Shown here in pieces: positions 37,073 through 46,311 of a DNA stretch of 64,000 nucleotides. Under the pieces are notes generated by a model. The model did not search any database. It saw only the letters and a list, made by a program, of their open reading frames with translations, and was not told the DNA's origin. Every line of letters begins with the position of its first letter. The first letter of the stretch is position 1. Position numbers and translations under genes: made by a program. This DNA is from Pontibacter amylolyticus (lineage in GTDB: Bacteria > Bacteroidota > Bacteroidia > Cytophagales > Hymenobacteraceae): assembly GCF_014638845.1 (NCBI RefSeq), contig NZ_BMFP01000001.1, positions 1 to 64,000 of the forward strand, given 5' to 3'.

Positions 37073-38137
37073 TCAATGGTAAGCCACTGCTCTCTTTTCT
37101 TTGCTGCTCTGCATGGCCAGCTCGATGATGCGGATGGTATTTCGGGCCTGTTCTGGTTTCACCTCGAGCTCCGCTATACCTAAGATGGCATCCCGCACAT
37201 TATCATAAAAAGCGCGGTAATCGCCCGCTTCACTCTGAACCTTGCCCACGATCCTTTGTCCCTGCACTTCTGTATCCAGTTTGCCCCAGATCTCTTCAGG
37301 CTCAACGCCCCAATTGGCCCCTGTAGGTGAGAGACCCGCTTTCAGGGCCGCTTCCTGCACATCCAGCCCGTACTTCACAAAAGATCCTTTATCACCTGAC
37401 AGGATGAAGTGGGGTCCCGGCTGCTTCACCAGCATACCTGCTTTCAAAATCGCTTTCAGACCATTGGCATAGTAGAGCGTCAGGTCAAAGCTATCGGTTA
37501 TTTTCCCGCCACTCCGTTGCGTGCGCAAATCGGCGTATATTTCGTGCGGGGTCCCGAAAAGCACGAGTGCCTGGTCGATGAGGTGCGCACCAAGATCATA
37601 GAGAATGCCCGAACCCGGCAGTTCTTTCTCTTTCCAGGTCTCCGCAGCAGGTATAGGCCTGAACCGATCGAAATGGGCCTCGTACTCCACCAAGCGCCCC
37701 AGCATTGCACTCTCAATAAGCTTCTTCACCGTTTTAAAATCACTGTCCCAGCGGCGGTTCTGATAAACGGTCAGCAATTTCCCTTTTTGTCTTCCCAACT
37801 CAATCAGTTCGTTCGCCTCCTCCGAAGTAACGGTAAAGGGCTTCTCGACCACCACATGCTTGCCCGCTTCTAACGCTGCTTTGGCCAGGCTGTAATGTGT
37901 GTCGTTGGTAGTAGCTACGATCACCAGGTCAATGGCTTCGTCCTCCAAAACGCTCGTGGTTTCGGATACAACTGCTGCATCGGGGTATAACTGTCTGGCA
38001 AGCGCAATGCTTTCGGGTCGGTTAGCCTTGATTTTGCTGAGTTTCAAGCCCTCCACAGCGGAAGCGATCGGTGCATGAAAAACCCGTCCGGCAGTGCCGA
38101 AGCCTAGAAGGGCTATGTTAATTGGTTTACTCGTCAT
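37073..38137 (-). CDS. Gfo/Idh/MocA family oxidoreductase
   Basis: A 354-aa NAD(P)-dependent sugar or inositol-type dehydrogenase. The N-terminal Rossmann fold has GFGTAGRVFHAP (residues 12-23). The catalytic EKP motif is present in HVVVEKPFTVT, and the C-terminal alpha/beta domain shows GSGILYDLGAHLIDQAL. The sequence resembles bacterial YhhX/YdgJ-like members. The substrate is unknown. It is divergent from the SusC-like receptor, 126 bp apart. Confidence 0.9.
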   Translation of the reverse strand: MTSKPINIALLGFGTAGRVFHAPIASAVEGLKLSKIKANRPESIALARQLYPDAAVVSETTSVLEDEAIDLVIVATTNDTHYSLAKAALEAGKHVVVEKPFTVTSEEANELIELGRQKGKLLTVYQNRRWDSDFKTVKKLIESAMLGRLVEYEAHFDRFRPIPAAETWKEKELPGSGILYDLGAHLIDQALVLFGTPHEIYADLRTQRSGGKITDSFDLTLYYANGLKAILKAGMLVKQPGPHFILSGDKGSFVKYGLDVQEAALKAGLSPTGANWGVEPEEIWGKLDTEVQGQRIVGKVQSEAGDYRAFYDNVRDAILGIAELEVKPEQARNTIRIIELAMQSSKEKRAVAYH

Positions 38138-38263
38138 TAGAGGTAATTATAAAATTTCATCATTTGCCGCCTTCAAATGCTTACGTCAAGCTAATTCATT
38201 TGCTGCATAATAATAAAGAATCTCCTATATTTAGTCCTTTCTTCCACCAACCATACCTGCAAT

Positions 38264-40903
38264 TTGAAACAAATTTTACCCCAACCAATTAAATTTTTAA
38301 GGTATAGCTGTGTCGCTTTTGGCTTATTCATTACAACCTCTGTTGCTAGTTTAGGCCAGAATCAGCCATTTGCCGACTCTACCAGGTTTGCCGCCGATAC
38401 GGTGCAGGTCACATACAAGCCTTACGAATTAAGTGCAGCAGATTTTAACAAAGGGCTTGTCAGCTCTGTGGAACCGGCTATCATCGGCAGGTTTGCGGGC
38501 TTGCGGGTGGTGCCCGGCGGAGGTGCACCCGGTGCAGGAGCAGAGATGGTGCTGCGGTCGGGTACTTCTTTATTTGGAAACAACAGCCCCCTGGTGGTGA
38601 TTGATGGTGTTTTGCTCGATGCTTTCAGCCACTCGCTTCATGCAAGCAACCTGAGCTGGCTGAATCCCGATGATATTGCCGCGGTTTCGCTGCTGAAAGA
38701 TGCCTCTGCAACCGCCCTTTATGGAGGTGCCGCTGCAAACGGAGTCCTGGTGATCACAACGAAATCAGGAAACGCGGGCGACAAAATCCGGCTGCAATAC
38801 AATGCGACAGGCGCAGTTTCAAGCCTGCGCAAAAGGGCTGATATTTTTTCTGCGGATGAATTCAGAAGTCTGATTCGAGAGCGATATCCTAACCAGCAGC
38901 ATCTCCTGGGCGAATACAATACCGACTGGCAAGATGAGATCTACCGTACGGGTTTCGGATTGGCCAACAATCTAAATGTGAGTGGCGCAATGGGGCCAGT
39001 ACCGTATCGGGTGTCTGTTGGACAGCTAAAGCAAGACGGAATTCTGAAAACCTCCGGGTATAAGCGCAACACGCTGGCCGTCAATCTCCAACCCAGCCTT
39101 TTTCAGAAGCATCTGACTTTCAATCTTTCTCTGCATAACACCCGCCAGGAATTGCGGCTGGCAGATGAGCGGGCCATACCTGCCGCCATGGCTTTTGACC
39201 CTACTCAGCCCGTATATGCTGATAACATGTACGGTGGCTATTTCACCCATATGCGTCCAGATGGCTATGTCTTAAATTACAATGTCAACCCGCTGAGTCT
39301 ACTGGAGCAGAAGGAGAACCTAGAGAGCATCAGAACACTTTCTGGACAGGCACACGTAAAGTACAAGCTTCACTTTCTACCTGCTCTGACAGCCAATTAC
39401 AGGTATGCATACTTCAAGTCCGAGGGTGATTACAGAAGTAACATTTCCGCTGACATGGCTTCCCGCGCGTACAGTCCGATTAATTTCATTACACATGACC
39501 TGGAATCAAAGATCGTGCATTCAGAAGCATTCTTTGCGCTGGACCAAGCTATACCCGGCTTAAGCAGCAAGCTGAGCCTAATTGCGGGTGCACTGAAAAC
39601 AACCCGGGAAACCGTATCAAAATCAACAGAAAATAATAGAGACGACCTAATTCACTCAAGAGGCAGAAACTACGGGGCTACGCATGAGAACCTGAGCTAC
39701 TATGGCAGCCTTGGCTATACCTTGCATGACCGCTATACCTTAAAGGGTTCTTTCCGAAACCTGTCTGATTTGAATTCTAAGGAGGATGCATTCCGGCAAC
39801 AGTCAATTGCAGTAGGTATAGGCTGGGACCTCAGGAAAGAGGCATTTCTGACTAACGCGGAATTCATCTCTCATCTGAAGATCAGGGCTGATGTGGGTAG
39901 TTTCAGCCGGCTGGATGAGCCCAACAGGTTCAGGACGGTGGTGTGGGCACCCGTGCAAGGCAACCCATTTGACTATGGATTTATTGGTTCTCGAGTTGAA
40001 GTTGATACAGAGAAGACATTAGTAAAGAGTCTAGGACTTGAGTTCGGACTAATGCAGAACAGACTTACGGGAACCCTCGGTTACTTTCAAAATAAGTCAA
40101 GTGACCTGCTTATACCTTACAGACCTCCAGTTGGAAGTGGCTCAGTGAGGTTTGTAAGTTTGGGAAGCCTAAGCGTGTCCGGATTAGAAATGGCAATGCA
40201 TTATACTGTTATTCAGAAAGAGGGCGCCTACTTAAAGCTGGGCATGCATGCCACTGTTGTGAAAAACCGGTTAACAAGTCTGGGAGAATTACAAGTGTAT
40301 ACTTTCTCTGAAAATGATTATGGCCTCAGGTTAGCCGTTGGAGAACCTGCACAGGTATTCAATCTTTTGAATCAATTATATGATAAAGACGGGAAACCAA
40401 TTCAGGGAGAATATGAAAAAAACAAACTTGGCTATTTCGAAAGAAAGCCGATGGGAACGAACCTACCCAACACCTACTTCGACCTGAGTTCTAGCGGCGG
40501 TTACAGAAATTGGGAAATATCTTTTCTAATGCGAGGTGCTGCAGGGCATGAGGTATTCCATCAAGCTAATGCTCAGCGCAGCTGGCTGAATGCTAATTAT
40601 GATGATTGGTACGTTTCCAACGCGAACCGCAGTTACCTTGAGACTGGCTTTATAAGCCCACATCGGGAGTCCAGCCATTTTCTAGAGGATGCCTCTTTTT
40701 TGCGCCTGGAATATTTGCAACTGGGCTACAATGTTGGGAAATTGCTAGGCAGTAAAGTTGACATGAAAGTCAATGTCACTGTACAGAATGCTTTTGTATT
40801 AACCAAGTATAATGGACAGGACCCGGAAGTGGCCAATGGTATAGACAGAGGTCTCTATCCACAACCGCGCACGTTCTCGTTAGGATTAAATCTGAGTATA
40901 TGA
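38264..40903 (+). CDS. Orphan SusC/RagA-type TonB-dependent outer-membrane protein, TTG start
   Basis: An 879-aa outer-membrane beta-barrel with a plug domain (about residues 50-170). It carries the SusC/RagA signature PLVVIDGVLLD and LKDASATALYGGAAANGVLVITTKSG-like sequence. Two usual parts are missing: the N-terminal carboxypeptidase-regulatory domain and a SusD lipoprotein gene downstream. The only start placing the signal peptide (FLRYSCVAFGLFITTSVASLG) at the N terminus is TTG 38264; the next in-frame ATG lies inside the plug. The second half of the gene looks richer in A/T-ending codons than its neighbours, perhaps a sign of transfer. The transported substrate is unknown. Confidence 0.85.
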   Translation: MKQILPQPIKFLRYSCVAFGLFITTSVASLGQNQPFADSTRFAADTVQVTYKPYELSAADFNKGLVSSVEPAIIGRFAGLRVVPGGGAPGAGAEMVLRSGTSLFGNNSPLVVIDGVLLDAFSHSLHASNLSWLNPDDIAAVSLLKDASATALYGGAAANGVLVITTKSGNAGDKIRLQYNATGAVSSLRKRADIFSADEFRSLIRERYPNQQHLLGEYNTDWQDEIYRTGFGLANNLNVSGAMGPVPYRVSVGQLKQDGILKTSGYKRNTLAVNLQPSLFQKHLTFNLSLHNTRQELRLADERAIPAAMAFDPTQPVYADNMYGGYFTHMRPDGYVLNYNVNPLSLLEQKENLESIRTLSGQAHVKYKLHFLPALTANYRYAYFKSEGDYRSNISADMASRAYSPINFITHDLESKIVHSEAFFALDQAIPGLSSKLSLIAGALKTTRETVSKSTENNRDDLIHSRGRNYGATHENLSYYGSLGYTLHDRYTLKGSFRNLSDLNSKEDAFRQQSIAVGIGWDLRKEAFLTNAEFISHLKIRADVGSFSRLDEPNRFRTVVWAPVQGNPFDYGFIGSRVEVDTEKTLVKSLGLEFGLMQNRLTGTLGYFQNKSSDLLIPYRPPVGSGSVRFVSLGSLSVSGLEMAMHYTVIQKEGAYLKLGMHATVVKNRLTSLGELQVYTFSENDYGLRLAVGEPAQVFNLLNQLYDKDGKPIQGEYEKNKLGYFERKPMGTNLPNTYFDLSSSGGYRNWEISFLMRGAAGHEVFHQANAQRSWLNANYDDWYVSNANRSYLETGFISPHRESSHFLEDASFLRLEYLQLGYNVGKLLGSKVDMKVNVTVQNAFVLTKYNGQDPEVANGIDRGLYPQPRTFSLGLNLSI

Positions 40904-40909
40904 GAGGTG

Positions 40910-40943
40910 AAAAGGCTGCCCCAAGGTATAGGAAGCCTTTTCT
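40910..40943. terminator. Hairpin between convergent genes with AGGTATAG in its loop
   Basis: AAAAGGCT (40910-40917) pairs with AGCCTTTT (40934-40941). The loop contains AGGTATAG at 40924-40931, and its inverted partner CTATACCT is at 40942-40949. Two alternative hairpins are therefore possible. The element sits between the receptor gene and the convergent aminotransferase gene. Confidence 0.6.
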
Positions 40944-41757
40944 ATACCTGTAAGCCTGCTTTCATACCCTGCAACCAATCATGATTGATCCGCAGGCAAG
41001 AATCCTCCAGTTTCTCTATACCTCGTATACCTGTTATATTGGTCCCGAACACGCAATCAGCTTGAACCAACTCTTCCGGTATAGCCAGCACCTGACGTAC
41101 TGCTATACCTTGCTGAAGGCACCAACGCAGGATATTGCGGCGCAGAATCCCATTCACACAGCCTGTCTCCAAAGCGGGGGTATAGAGCGCACCATCCTTC
41201 AGCCAGAAAATATTGGAAGAGATCAGCTCCGCGACGTTGCCTTTTGCATCCAGCAGCAGCATATCATCAAAACCACTGGCTTTCTTCTCCATACCAGCCA
41301 ACACATAGAGCGGTGCTTGAGGTCCTTTGAAATGGGAGAGGGGGGAAAACAAAGTTCTCACTGACTGACAAATACCGATCTGTATACCTGAATCAGGTAT
41401 AGGGTGGGCAACTTCTGCATTCGCCAGCCACTCTATATCATTTGACAGCGGAGTATACAAACCCTCCCCGGCACGCCATACCTTCAATTTGATGCGACCA
41501 TACTCAATAGCCTTGCGCTGCTTGACCAATTGCAACAGATTCTCCTCCAGTTCCCCATCCCAGAAATACGTAGGTATAGCCAACTGCAGCGCAGCGGCGG
41601 CTTCCCGTATCCGATCCTGATGATCCCGCCAAAAACGGATCTGACCATCCACTACCATGATCGTCTCAAAAAAACCATCACTGTATTGAAAGGCCCGGTT
41701 CGTGATCGGTAGCTTCAGATCTTGCAGCGGCAAGAAGTGGTTGTTGTAGAGGAGCAA
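40942..41757 (-). CDS. Class IV PLP aminotransferase (4-amino-4-deoxychorismate lyase/branched-chain type), TTG start
   Basis: A 271-aa fold-type IV PLP enzyme. The N-terminal NRAFQYSDGFFETI, the lysine in GRIKLKVWR and the block GNVAELISSNIFWLKDG, with TGCVNGILRRNIL, mark the class IV family. The size fits PabC (folate synthesis) better than IlvE (about 300 or more), but the specificity is not secure. A stop lies three codons before TTG 41757 and the next ATG would remove the conserved N terminus, so TTG is the likely start. The gene ends CAG GTA TAG inside an AGGTATAG word. Confidence 0.83.
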   Translation of the reverse strand: MLLYNNHFLPLQDLKLPITNRAFQYSDGFFETIMVVDGQIRFWRDHQDRIREAAAALQLAIPTYFWDGELEENLLQLVKQRKAIEYGRIKLKVWRAGEGLYTPLSNDIEWLANAEVAHPIPDSGIQIGICQSVRTLFSPLSHFKGPQAPLYVLAGMEKKASGFDDMLLLDAKGNVAELISSNIFWLKDGALYTPALETGCVNGILRRNILRWCLQQGIAVRQVLAIPEELVQADCVFGTNITGIRGIEKLEDSCLRINHDWLQGMKAGLQV

Positions 41758-41762
41758 ATTGA

Positions 41763-41881
41763 GTTAGAAAGTTAGAAAGTTAAAATTTAGAAACTTCATA
41801 CCTGTTGTCATCTTGCAAAGAACTTAGCAGCAAGCAGCTAAGGATTTCGGAGCTGGCAACAAAGATTCTTACAGAATGACA
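41763..41881. repeat. Tandem GTTAGAAA repeat and REP-like palindrome upstream of the aminotransferase gene
   Basis: Positions 41763-41786 hold GTTAGAAA twice and a third degenerate copy. Next to it 41806-41881 is an imperfect palindrome with TGTCAT/ATGACA ends and an inner TTAGCAGC/GCAGCTAA stem (41824-41831, 41834-41841). The pattern resembles the short intergenic palindromes dispersed in Cytophagales genomes. No gene is present between 41758 and 41918. Confidence 0.6.
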
Positions 41882-41918
41882 AATGGGATCACATTATTAT
41901 TCTCGCATTCAATTAGTT

Positions 41919-43040
41919 CTATCGGATCAATGCAAACCGTTTCCCTGGCATGGCCTTGACCATCCCTTTAAATTCCAGCCCTAACAGCACGGAGGCTAGC
42001 TGATTAACGGGAACCTGCGATTTCCAGCCCAGGTTATCCATTTGCTCTTCGCCGGATTGGATCAGCACCTGCAGCACCTGCATTTCCTCCGGTGTGAAGT
42101 CGGCTGGGTCGAGCGCAGGTATAGACTTAGCACGTTTTGCGGCCAGATTGTCCTCCACATCCCAGTTCAGCAGCTCGATCAGGTCTTGGGTCGAGGTCAG
42201 CAAAGCGGCTTTGTGCGATTTGATCAGCCAGTTGGTGCCCTCCGACATAGGCGAGTTAATGTTGCCCGGCACCGCCATCACTTCCTTGTCATAGCTGTGG
42301 GCAATGTCGGCAGTGATCAGCGTGCCGCTCTTGAATGCTGCTTCGATGACGATGGTGCAGTCCGACATACCGGCGATGATGCGGTTACGGGCCGGAAAGC
42401 GGGGTGCGTCGGGTTTGGTGCCGAAGGTGTTCTCCGTGATTACGCCGCCTTGTTCAAGCATTTTCTCGGCGTACTTCTTGTGCACGCCCGGGTAAATAGT
42501 GTCGGGCCCGGAGGCCATCACGCCGATGGTCGGAAGTCCGGCCTGCAGTGCGGCCCGGTGCGCAGCAATGTCAATGCCGTAGGCCAGACCGCTCACGACC
42601 ATCACATTATAAGGCTTCAGTTCATCAACAATCCGCTCGGTCACAGCCTGCCCATAACTGGTTGGTTTACGGGTACCTACAATGCTGATGATGCGTCGAT
42701 GGTTTAAGTCCGTATTTCCCCTAAAATAGAGGAGGGGCGGGGCGTCGGGCAGTTGCTTCAGCCGGTTCGGGTACTTCGGTGAGGTATAGAACAGCAATTG
42801 CACATGCTTGTCTGCAGCCTTTTTTAGCACATCTTCCGCTTCCAATAAGGCCTGACGACCGTTGTCGCGAATGCTCTTCGCTACACGTTCACCCACGCCC
42901 GGCACCTTCAACAGCTTGGCAACAGGCGTGTCAAACACGGCTTTGGCAGAGCCGCAATAGCTTACCAGCACCTTCGTCAGCTGGTCGCCAACGTGGGGCA
43001 AAAACGAAAGGGCTACTTCAAACTGGGCTTCCTGTGACAT
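41919..43040 (-). CDS. dprA: DNA-processing protein DprA
   Basis: Loads RecA onto incoming single-stranded DNA during natural transformation. The 373-aa protein has an N-terminal helical HhH-type segment (LLKVPGVGERVAKSI, residues 42-56), a Rossmann-like DprA core with IVGTRKPTSYG and VSGLAYGIDIAAH, KSGTLITADIA, and PGNINSPMSEGTNWLI, and a C-terminal winged-helix domain (about 305-373). Length is typical of long DprA proteins. It lies 18 bp downstream of the merR-type gene. The presence of DprA does not prove competence, but is relevant to the dispersed word found throughout the window. Confidence 0.95.
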   Translation of the reverse strand: MSQEAQFEVALSFLPHVGDQLTKVLVSYCGSAKAVFDTPVAKLLKVPGVGERVAKSIRDNGRQALLEAEDVLKKAADKHVQLLFYTSPKYPNRLKQLPDAPPLLYFRGNTDLNHRRIISIVGTRKPTSYGQAVTERIVDELKPYNVMVVSGLAYGIDIAAHRAALQAGLPTIGVMASGPDTIYPGVHKKYAEKMLEQGGVITENTFGTKPDAPRFPARNRIIAGMSDCTIVIEAAFKSGTLITADIAHSYDKEVMAVPGNINSPMSEGTNWLIKSHKAALLTSTQDLIELLNWDVEDNLAAKRAKSIPALDPADFTPEEMQVLQVLIQSGEEQMDNLGWKSQVPVNQLASVLLGLEFKGMVKAMPGKRFALIR

Positions 43041-43058
43041 GCACCAAGGTACGCAGGC

Positions 43059-43406
43059 TTAGCTTTTGGTGTTCAGCTGTTCCTTGATTCCCACCAGGAA
43101 AGAACGCACTTTCTCCAGCGAATTGATGATCTCGATCTTGTCCTTTGTCTGCACCGACTTGTTCTTCAGCACTTCTTTGGCGCCCTGTATCGTGAAGCCG
43201 CGCTCTTTTACCAGGTGGTAAACCGCTCGCAATTCTTCAATGTCCTTGGCAGTGTACTGGCGGTTGCCTTTCTTGTTTTTCTTCGGCTTGAGCTGGTCAA
43301 ACTCAGTCTCCCAGAAGCGGATCAGGGAAGGGGCGACGTCAAATTGGGCAGCTACTTCACCGATGGTGTAGTACTGCTTTTCGATTTCTTTTTCTTTATA
43401 AGGCAT
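43059..43406 (-). CDS. MerR-family transcriptional regulator
   Basis: A 115-aa protein with an N-terminal MerR winged helix (YYTIGEVAAQFDVAPSLIRFWE), the arginine-rich KKNKKGNRQYT wing and a short coiled-coil tail. There is no C-terminal ligand domain. The family is widespread in Bacteroidota, usually beside dprA or related genes; its regulon is not apparent. The frame opens further upstream (43457), but ATG 43406 (MPYKEKEIEKQYYTIG) gives the usual short N terminus. Confidence 0.87.
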   Translation of the reverse strand: MPYKEKEIEKQYYTIGEVAAQFDVAPSLIRFWETEFDQLKPKKNKKGNRQYTAKDIEELRAVYHLVKERGFTIQGAKEVLKNKSVQTKDKIEIINSLEKVRSFLVGIKEQLNTKS

Positions 43407-43479
43407 AGTGTCGGTTTCAAGGTATAGGGCAGCAGCACTAATTTTCGGGTATGGCACGCAGAATTACGGCTAAAATTGC

Positions 43480-43525
43480 TACTTTTGCCCTAATGCAGGC
43501 CCGTGTAAGCATTGCCCGAAAGGGC
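43480..43525 (+). promoter_or_regulatory. Putative alaS promoter -7 element and leader hairpin
   Basis: TACTTTTG at 43480-43487 matches TAnnTTTG exactly. It would start a leader of about 115 nt before alaS. GCCC-GAAA-GGGC at 43514-43525 is a stable tetraloop hairpin inside that leader. Both are read from sequence; the function is inferred. Confidence 0.45.
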
Positions 43526-43609
43526 TGTTTCTATAAGGCAAAAATTCTATATTTTTTGTTATTAAACAACAAGTATAGCAGATTGTATCTAAAGGCTTAA
43601 TAATCATAG

Positions 43610-46246
43610 ATGAACTCAGCTGAGATTAGACAAAAGTTTCTTGACTTCTTTGCACAACGGCAGCATCAGATCGTGCCGTCAGCACCCCTTGTGGTGAAAG
43701 ATGACCCCACCCTGATGTTTATCAACTCAGGTATGGCGCCCTTCAAGGACTACTTCCTGGGCAACAAACCCGCCCCGTCCAAGCGCATTGCCGACACCCA
43801 GAAATGCCTTCGCGTATCGGGCAAGCACAACGACCTGGAGGAAGTAGGCTACGATACCTACCACCATACCATGTTCGAGATGCTGGGCAACTGGTCTTTC
43901 GGCGACTATTTCAAGAAAGAGGCACTGGCCTGGTCCTGGGAGCTTTTGACAGAGGTATACCAACTGCCGAAAGCCAGACTGTATGTGTCGGTTTTCCAGG
44001 GTGATGACTCCGAGAACCTGCCGATGGACCAGGAGGCGTTTGATATCTGGAAGTCTATGATTGCGGAAGACCGCATTCTGATGGGCAATAAGAAGGACAA
44101 CTTCTGGGAGATGGGCGACACTGGTCCTTGCGGTCCGTGCTCGGAGATTCACGTGGACTTGCGCACCGACGAGGAGCGTGCGCAGGTGGACGGCAAGACA
44201 CTCGTCAACGCTGACCATCCGCAAGTTGTCGAAATCTGGAACAACGTATTCATGGAGTTCAACCGACTGGCCGATGGCTCGCTGGTAAAACTGCCTGCGC
44301 AGCACGTCGATACAGGTATGGGCTTCGAGCGTCTGTGTATGGCCATTCAGGGCAAACGTTCTAACTACGATACCGACGTTTTCCAGCCGCTGATCCAGTT
44401 CATCGCCAAAGAAGCCGGTGTTGTTTATGGAGAAAACGAGCAAATAGGCATTGCCATCCGCGTGATGGCCGACCACATCCGGGCCATTGCTTTTGCGATA
44501 TCGGACGGACAGCTGCCATCCAACAACAAGGCCGGTTATGTAATCCGTCGTATCCTGCGCCGTGCGGTCAGGTATAGCTTCACCTTCCTGGATTTCAAAA
44601 AGCCTTTCCTATACAAACTGGCAGCCGTGCTGGCCGACCAGATGGAAAACGTATTCCCGGAGCTGAAACAACAGTTGAGCTTCGTGCAGCGCGTGATCGA
44701 GGAAGAGGAGAACGCTTTCTTGCGCACTCTCGAAAACGGTCTGAAGCGCCTGGATGCACTGGAGTCTAAATTCAAAGAGAATAACAATACCATCGACGGC
44801 AAGACCGCCTTCGAACTGTACGATACCTTTGGCTTCCCGCTGGACCTGACTGCCCTGATCGCCCGTGAAAAAGGCCTGAAAGTGGACGAGTCTGGCTTCA
44901 GTGTGGAGATGGAGCAGCAGAAAAACCGTTCCCGCAATGCTTCAGCACAGGAGCAAAGCGACTGGGTGATCATTCAACCGGATGTGGAGACAGAGTTTTT
45001 GGGTTACGAGCATGACGTGGCAGATTCACACATCGTGCGCTACCGACAGGTGAAGACCAAAAACAAAAGCGAGTACCACGTTGTGCTGGACCGCACGCCG
45101 TTCTATGCCGAGAGCGGCGGACAGGTAGGTGACACCGGTTACCTGATTTCGGCCACCGAGCAAATTGAGGTGCTGGATACGAAGAAGGAGAATGACCTGA
45201 TCCTGCATATCACCTCGCAGCTGCCGCAGAACATCGAAGCCACATTTAGGAGTGAAGTAGACTTTGAGCGCCGCAACCTGATTCGTAAGAACCACTCTGC
45301 TACGCACTTACTGCACGCTGCTTTACGTAAAGTTTTAGGTGAGCACGTGCAACAGAAAGGCTCTCTGGTAAATGAAAAAGTACTGCGGTTTGACTTCTCT
45401 CACTTTGCCAAGGTAACCGACGAGCAACTGCGCGAGGTAGAGACGATCGTGAACGAGCGGGTGCGCCAGGCGATCCCTTTGGAAGAGCAGCGTAACGTAC
45501 CAATTGCCCAAGCCAAAGAAATGGGTGCCATGGCGCTCTTTGGAGAAAAGTATGGCGAGTCTGTGCGCGTGATCGCTTTCGACCGTGACCACTCGGTAGA
45601 GCTTTGCGGCGGTACGCACGTGTACAACACTGGTGAGATTGGCTATTTCAAGATTCTTTCTGAGAGTTCTGTAGCGGCTGGTGTGCGTCGTATCGAAGCA
45701 ACCACCGCTGCATCGGCCGAAGAGTACATGCAGCAGCAGTTGAACGAGCTGAACGCCGTGCGCGAAGTGCTCGGTACGCACAGCAATATTTCGGGCGCCG
45801 TGCAGAAACTGCAGGAAGACAACAAAGTCCTGCAAAAGCAACTCGAGCAATTCGAACTGAAGCAACTGACCAGCCTGAAAGAAAGCCTGGTGCAGAAAGC
45901 ACAGTCTATTGACGGTGTGAACTTCGTAGCGGAGAAAGTAGATGTAAGCACTGCCGATTACCTGAAAAAACTGGCTTTTGACATGCGTCAGGCCGTGGAC
46001 AATCTGGTGCTGGTGCTGGCCGCTGAAATCGACGGGAAGCCACAGATTGCGGTGATGCTGTCAGACAACCTGGTTTCGGACCGTAAGCTGAACGCCAGCC
46101 AGATGGTGCGTGAACTCGCGAAAGAGATCAAAGGCGGCGGCGGCGGACAGCCATTCTATGCCACGGCTGGAGGCAAGGACACTTCCGGTCTGCAGGCTAT
46201 ACCTGCGAAAGCAGAAGAACTGGTTAAAACATTGATTAATGCTTAA
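43610..46246 (+). CDS. alaS: Alanyl-tRNA synthetase
   Basis: Charges tRNA-Ala. The 878-aa protein begins with the class II catalytic core (FFAQRQHQIVPSAPLVVKDD, then MFINSGMAPFKDYFLG), followed by the tRNA-recognition helical domain. The editing domain has zinc ligands in NHSATHLLHAAL (H-x3-H, about residues 566-570) and CGGTHV (about 665-670). The C-terminal DHHA1 domain ends with GGGGGQPFYATAGGKD. Length is as in E. coli (876 aa). It is separated from gatB by 65 bp. Confidence 0.98.
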   Translation: MNSAEIRQKFLDFFAQRQHQIVPSAPLVVKDDPTLMFINSGMAPFKDYFLGNKPAPSKRIADTQKCLRVSGKHNDLEEVGYDTYHHTMFEMLGNWSFGDYFKKEALAWSWELLTEVYQLPKARLYVSVFQGDDSENLPMDQEAFDIWKSMIAEDRILMGNKKDNFWEMGDTGPCGPCSEIHVDLRTDEERAQVDGKTLVNADHPQVVEIWNNVFMEFNRLADGSLVKLPAQHVDTGMGFERLCMAIQGKRSNYDTDVFQPLIQFIAKEAGVVYGENEQIGIAIRVMADHIRAIAFAISDGQLPSNNKAGYVIRRILRRAVRYSFTFLDFKKPFLYKLAAVLADQMENVFPELKQQLSFVQRVIEEEENAFLRTLENGLKRLDALESKFKENNNTIDGKTAFELYDTFGFPLDLTALIAREKGLKVDESGFSVEMEQQKNRSRNASAQEQSDWVIIQPDVETEFLGYEHDVADSHIVRYRQVKTKNKSEYHVVLDRTPFYAESGGQVGDTGYLISATEQIEVLDTKKENDLILHITSQLPQNIEATFRSEVDFERRNLIRKNHSATHLLHAALRKVLGEHVQQKGSLVNEKVLRFDFSHFAKVTDEQLREVETIVNERVRQAIPLEEQRNVPIAQAKEMGAMALFGEKYGESVRVIAFDRDHSVELCGGTHVYNTGEIGYFKILSESSVAAGVRRIEATTAASAEEYMQQQLNELNAVREVLGTHSNISGAVQKLQEDNKVLQKQLEQFELKQLTSLKESLVQKAQSIDGVNFVAEKVDVSTADYLKKLAFDMRQAVDNLVLVLAAEIDGKPQIAVMLSDNLVSDRKLNASQMVRELAKEIKGGGGGQPFYATAGGKDTSGLQAIPAKAEELVKTLINA

Positions 46247-46311
46247 TATAAAGTATTGGAAGCCAACTTTGAGACAAAACAAGTAAGGCTTTTAGTATTT
46301 ATACTTGTAAA

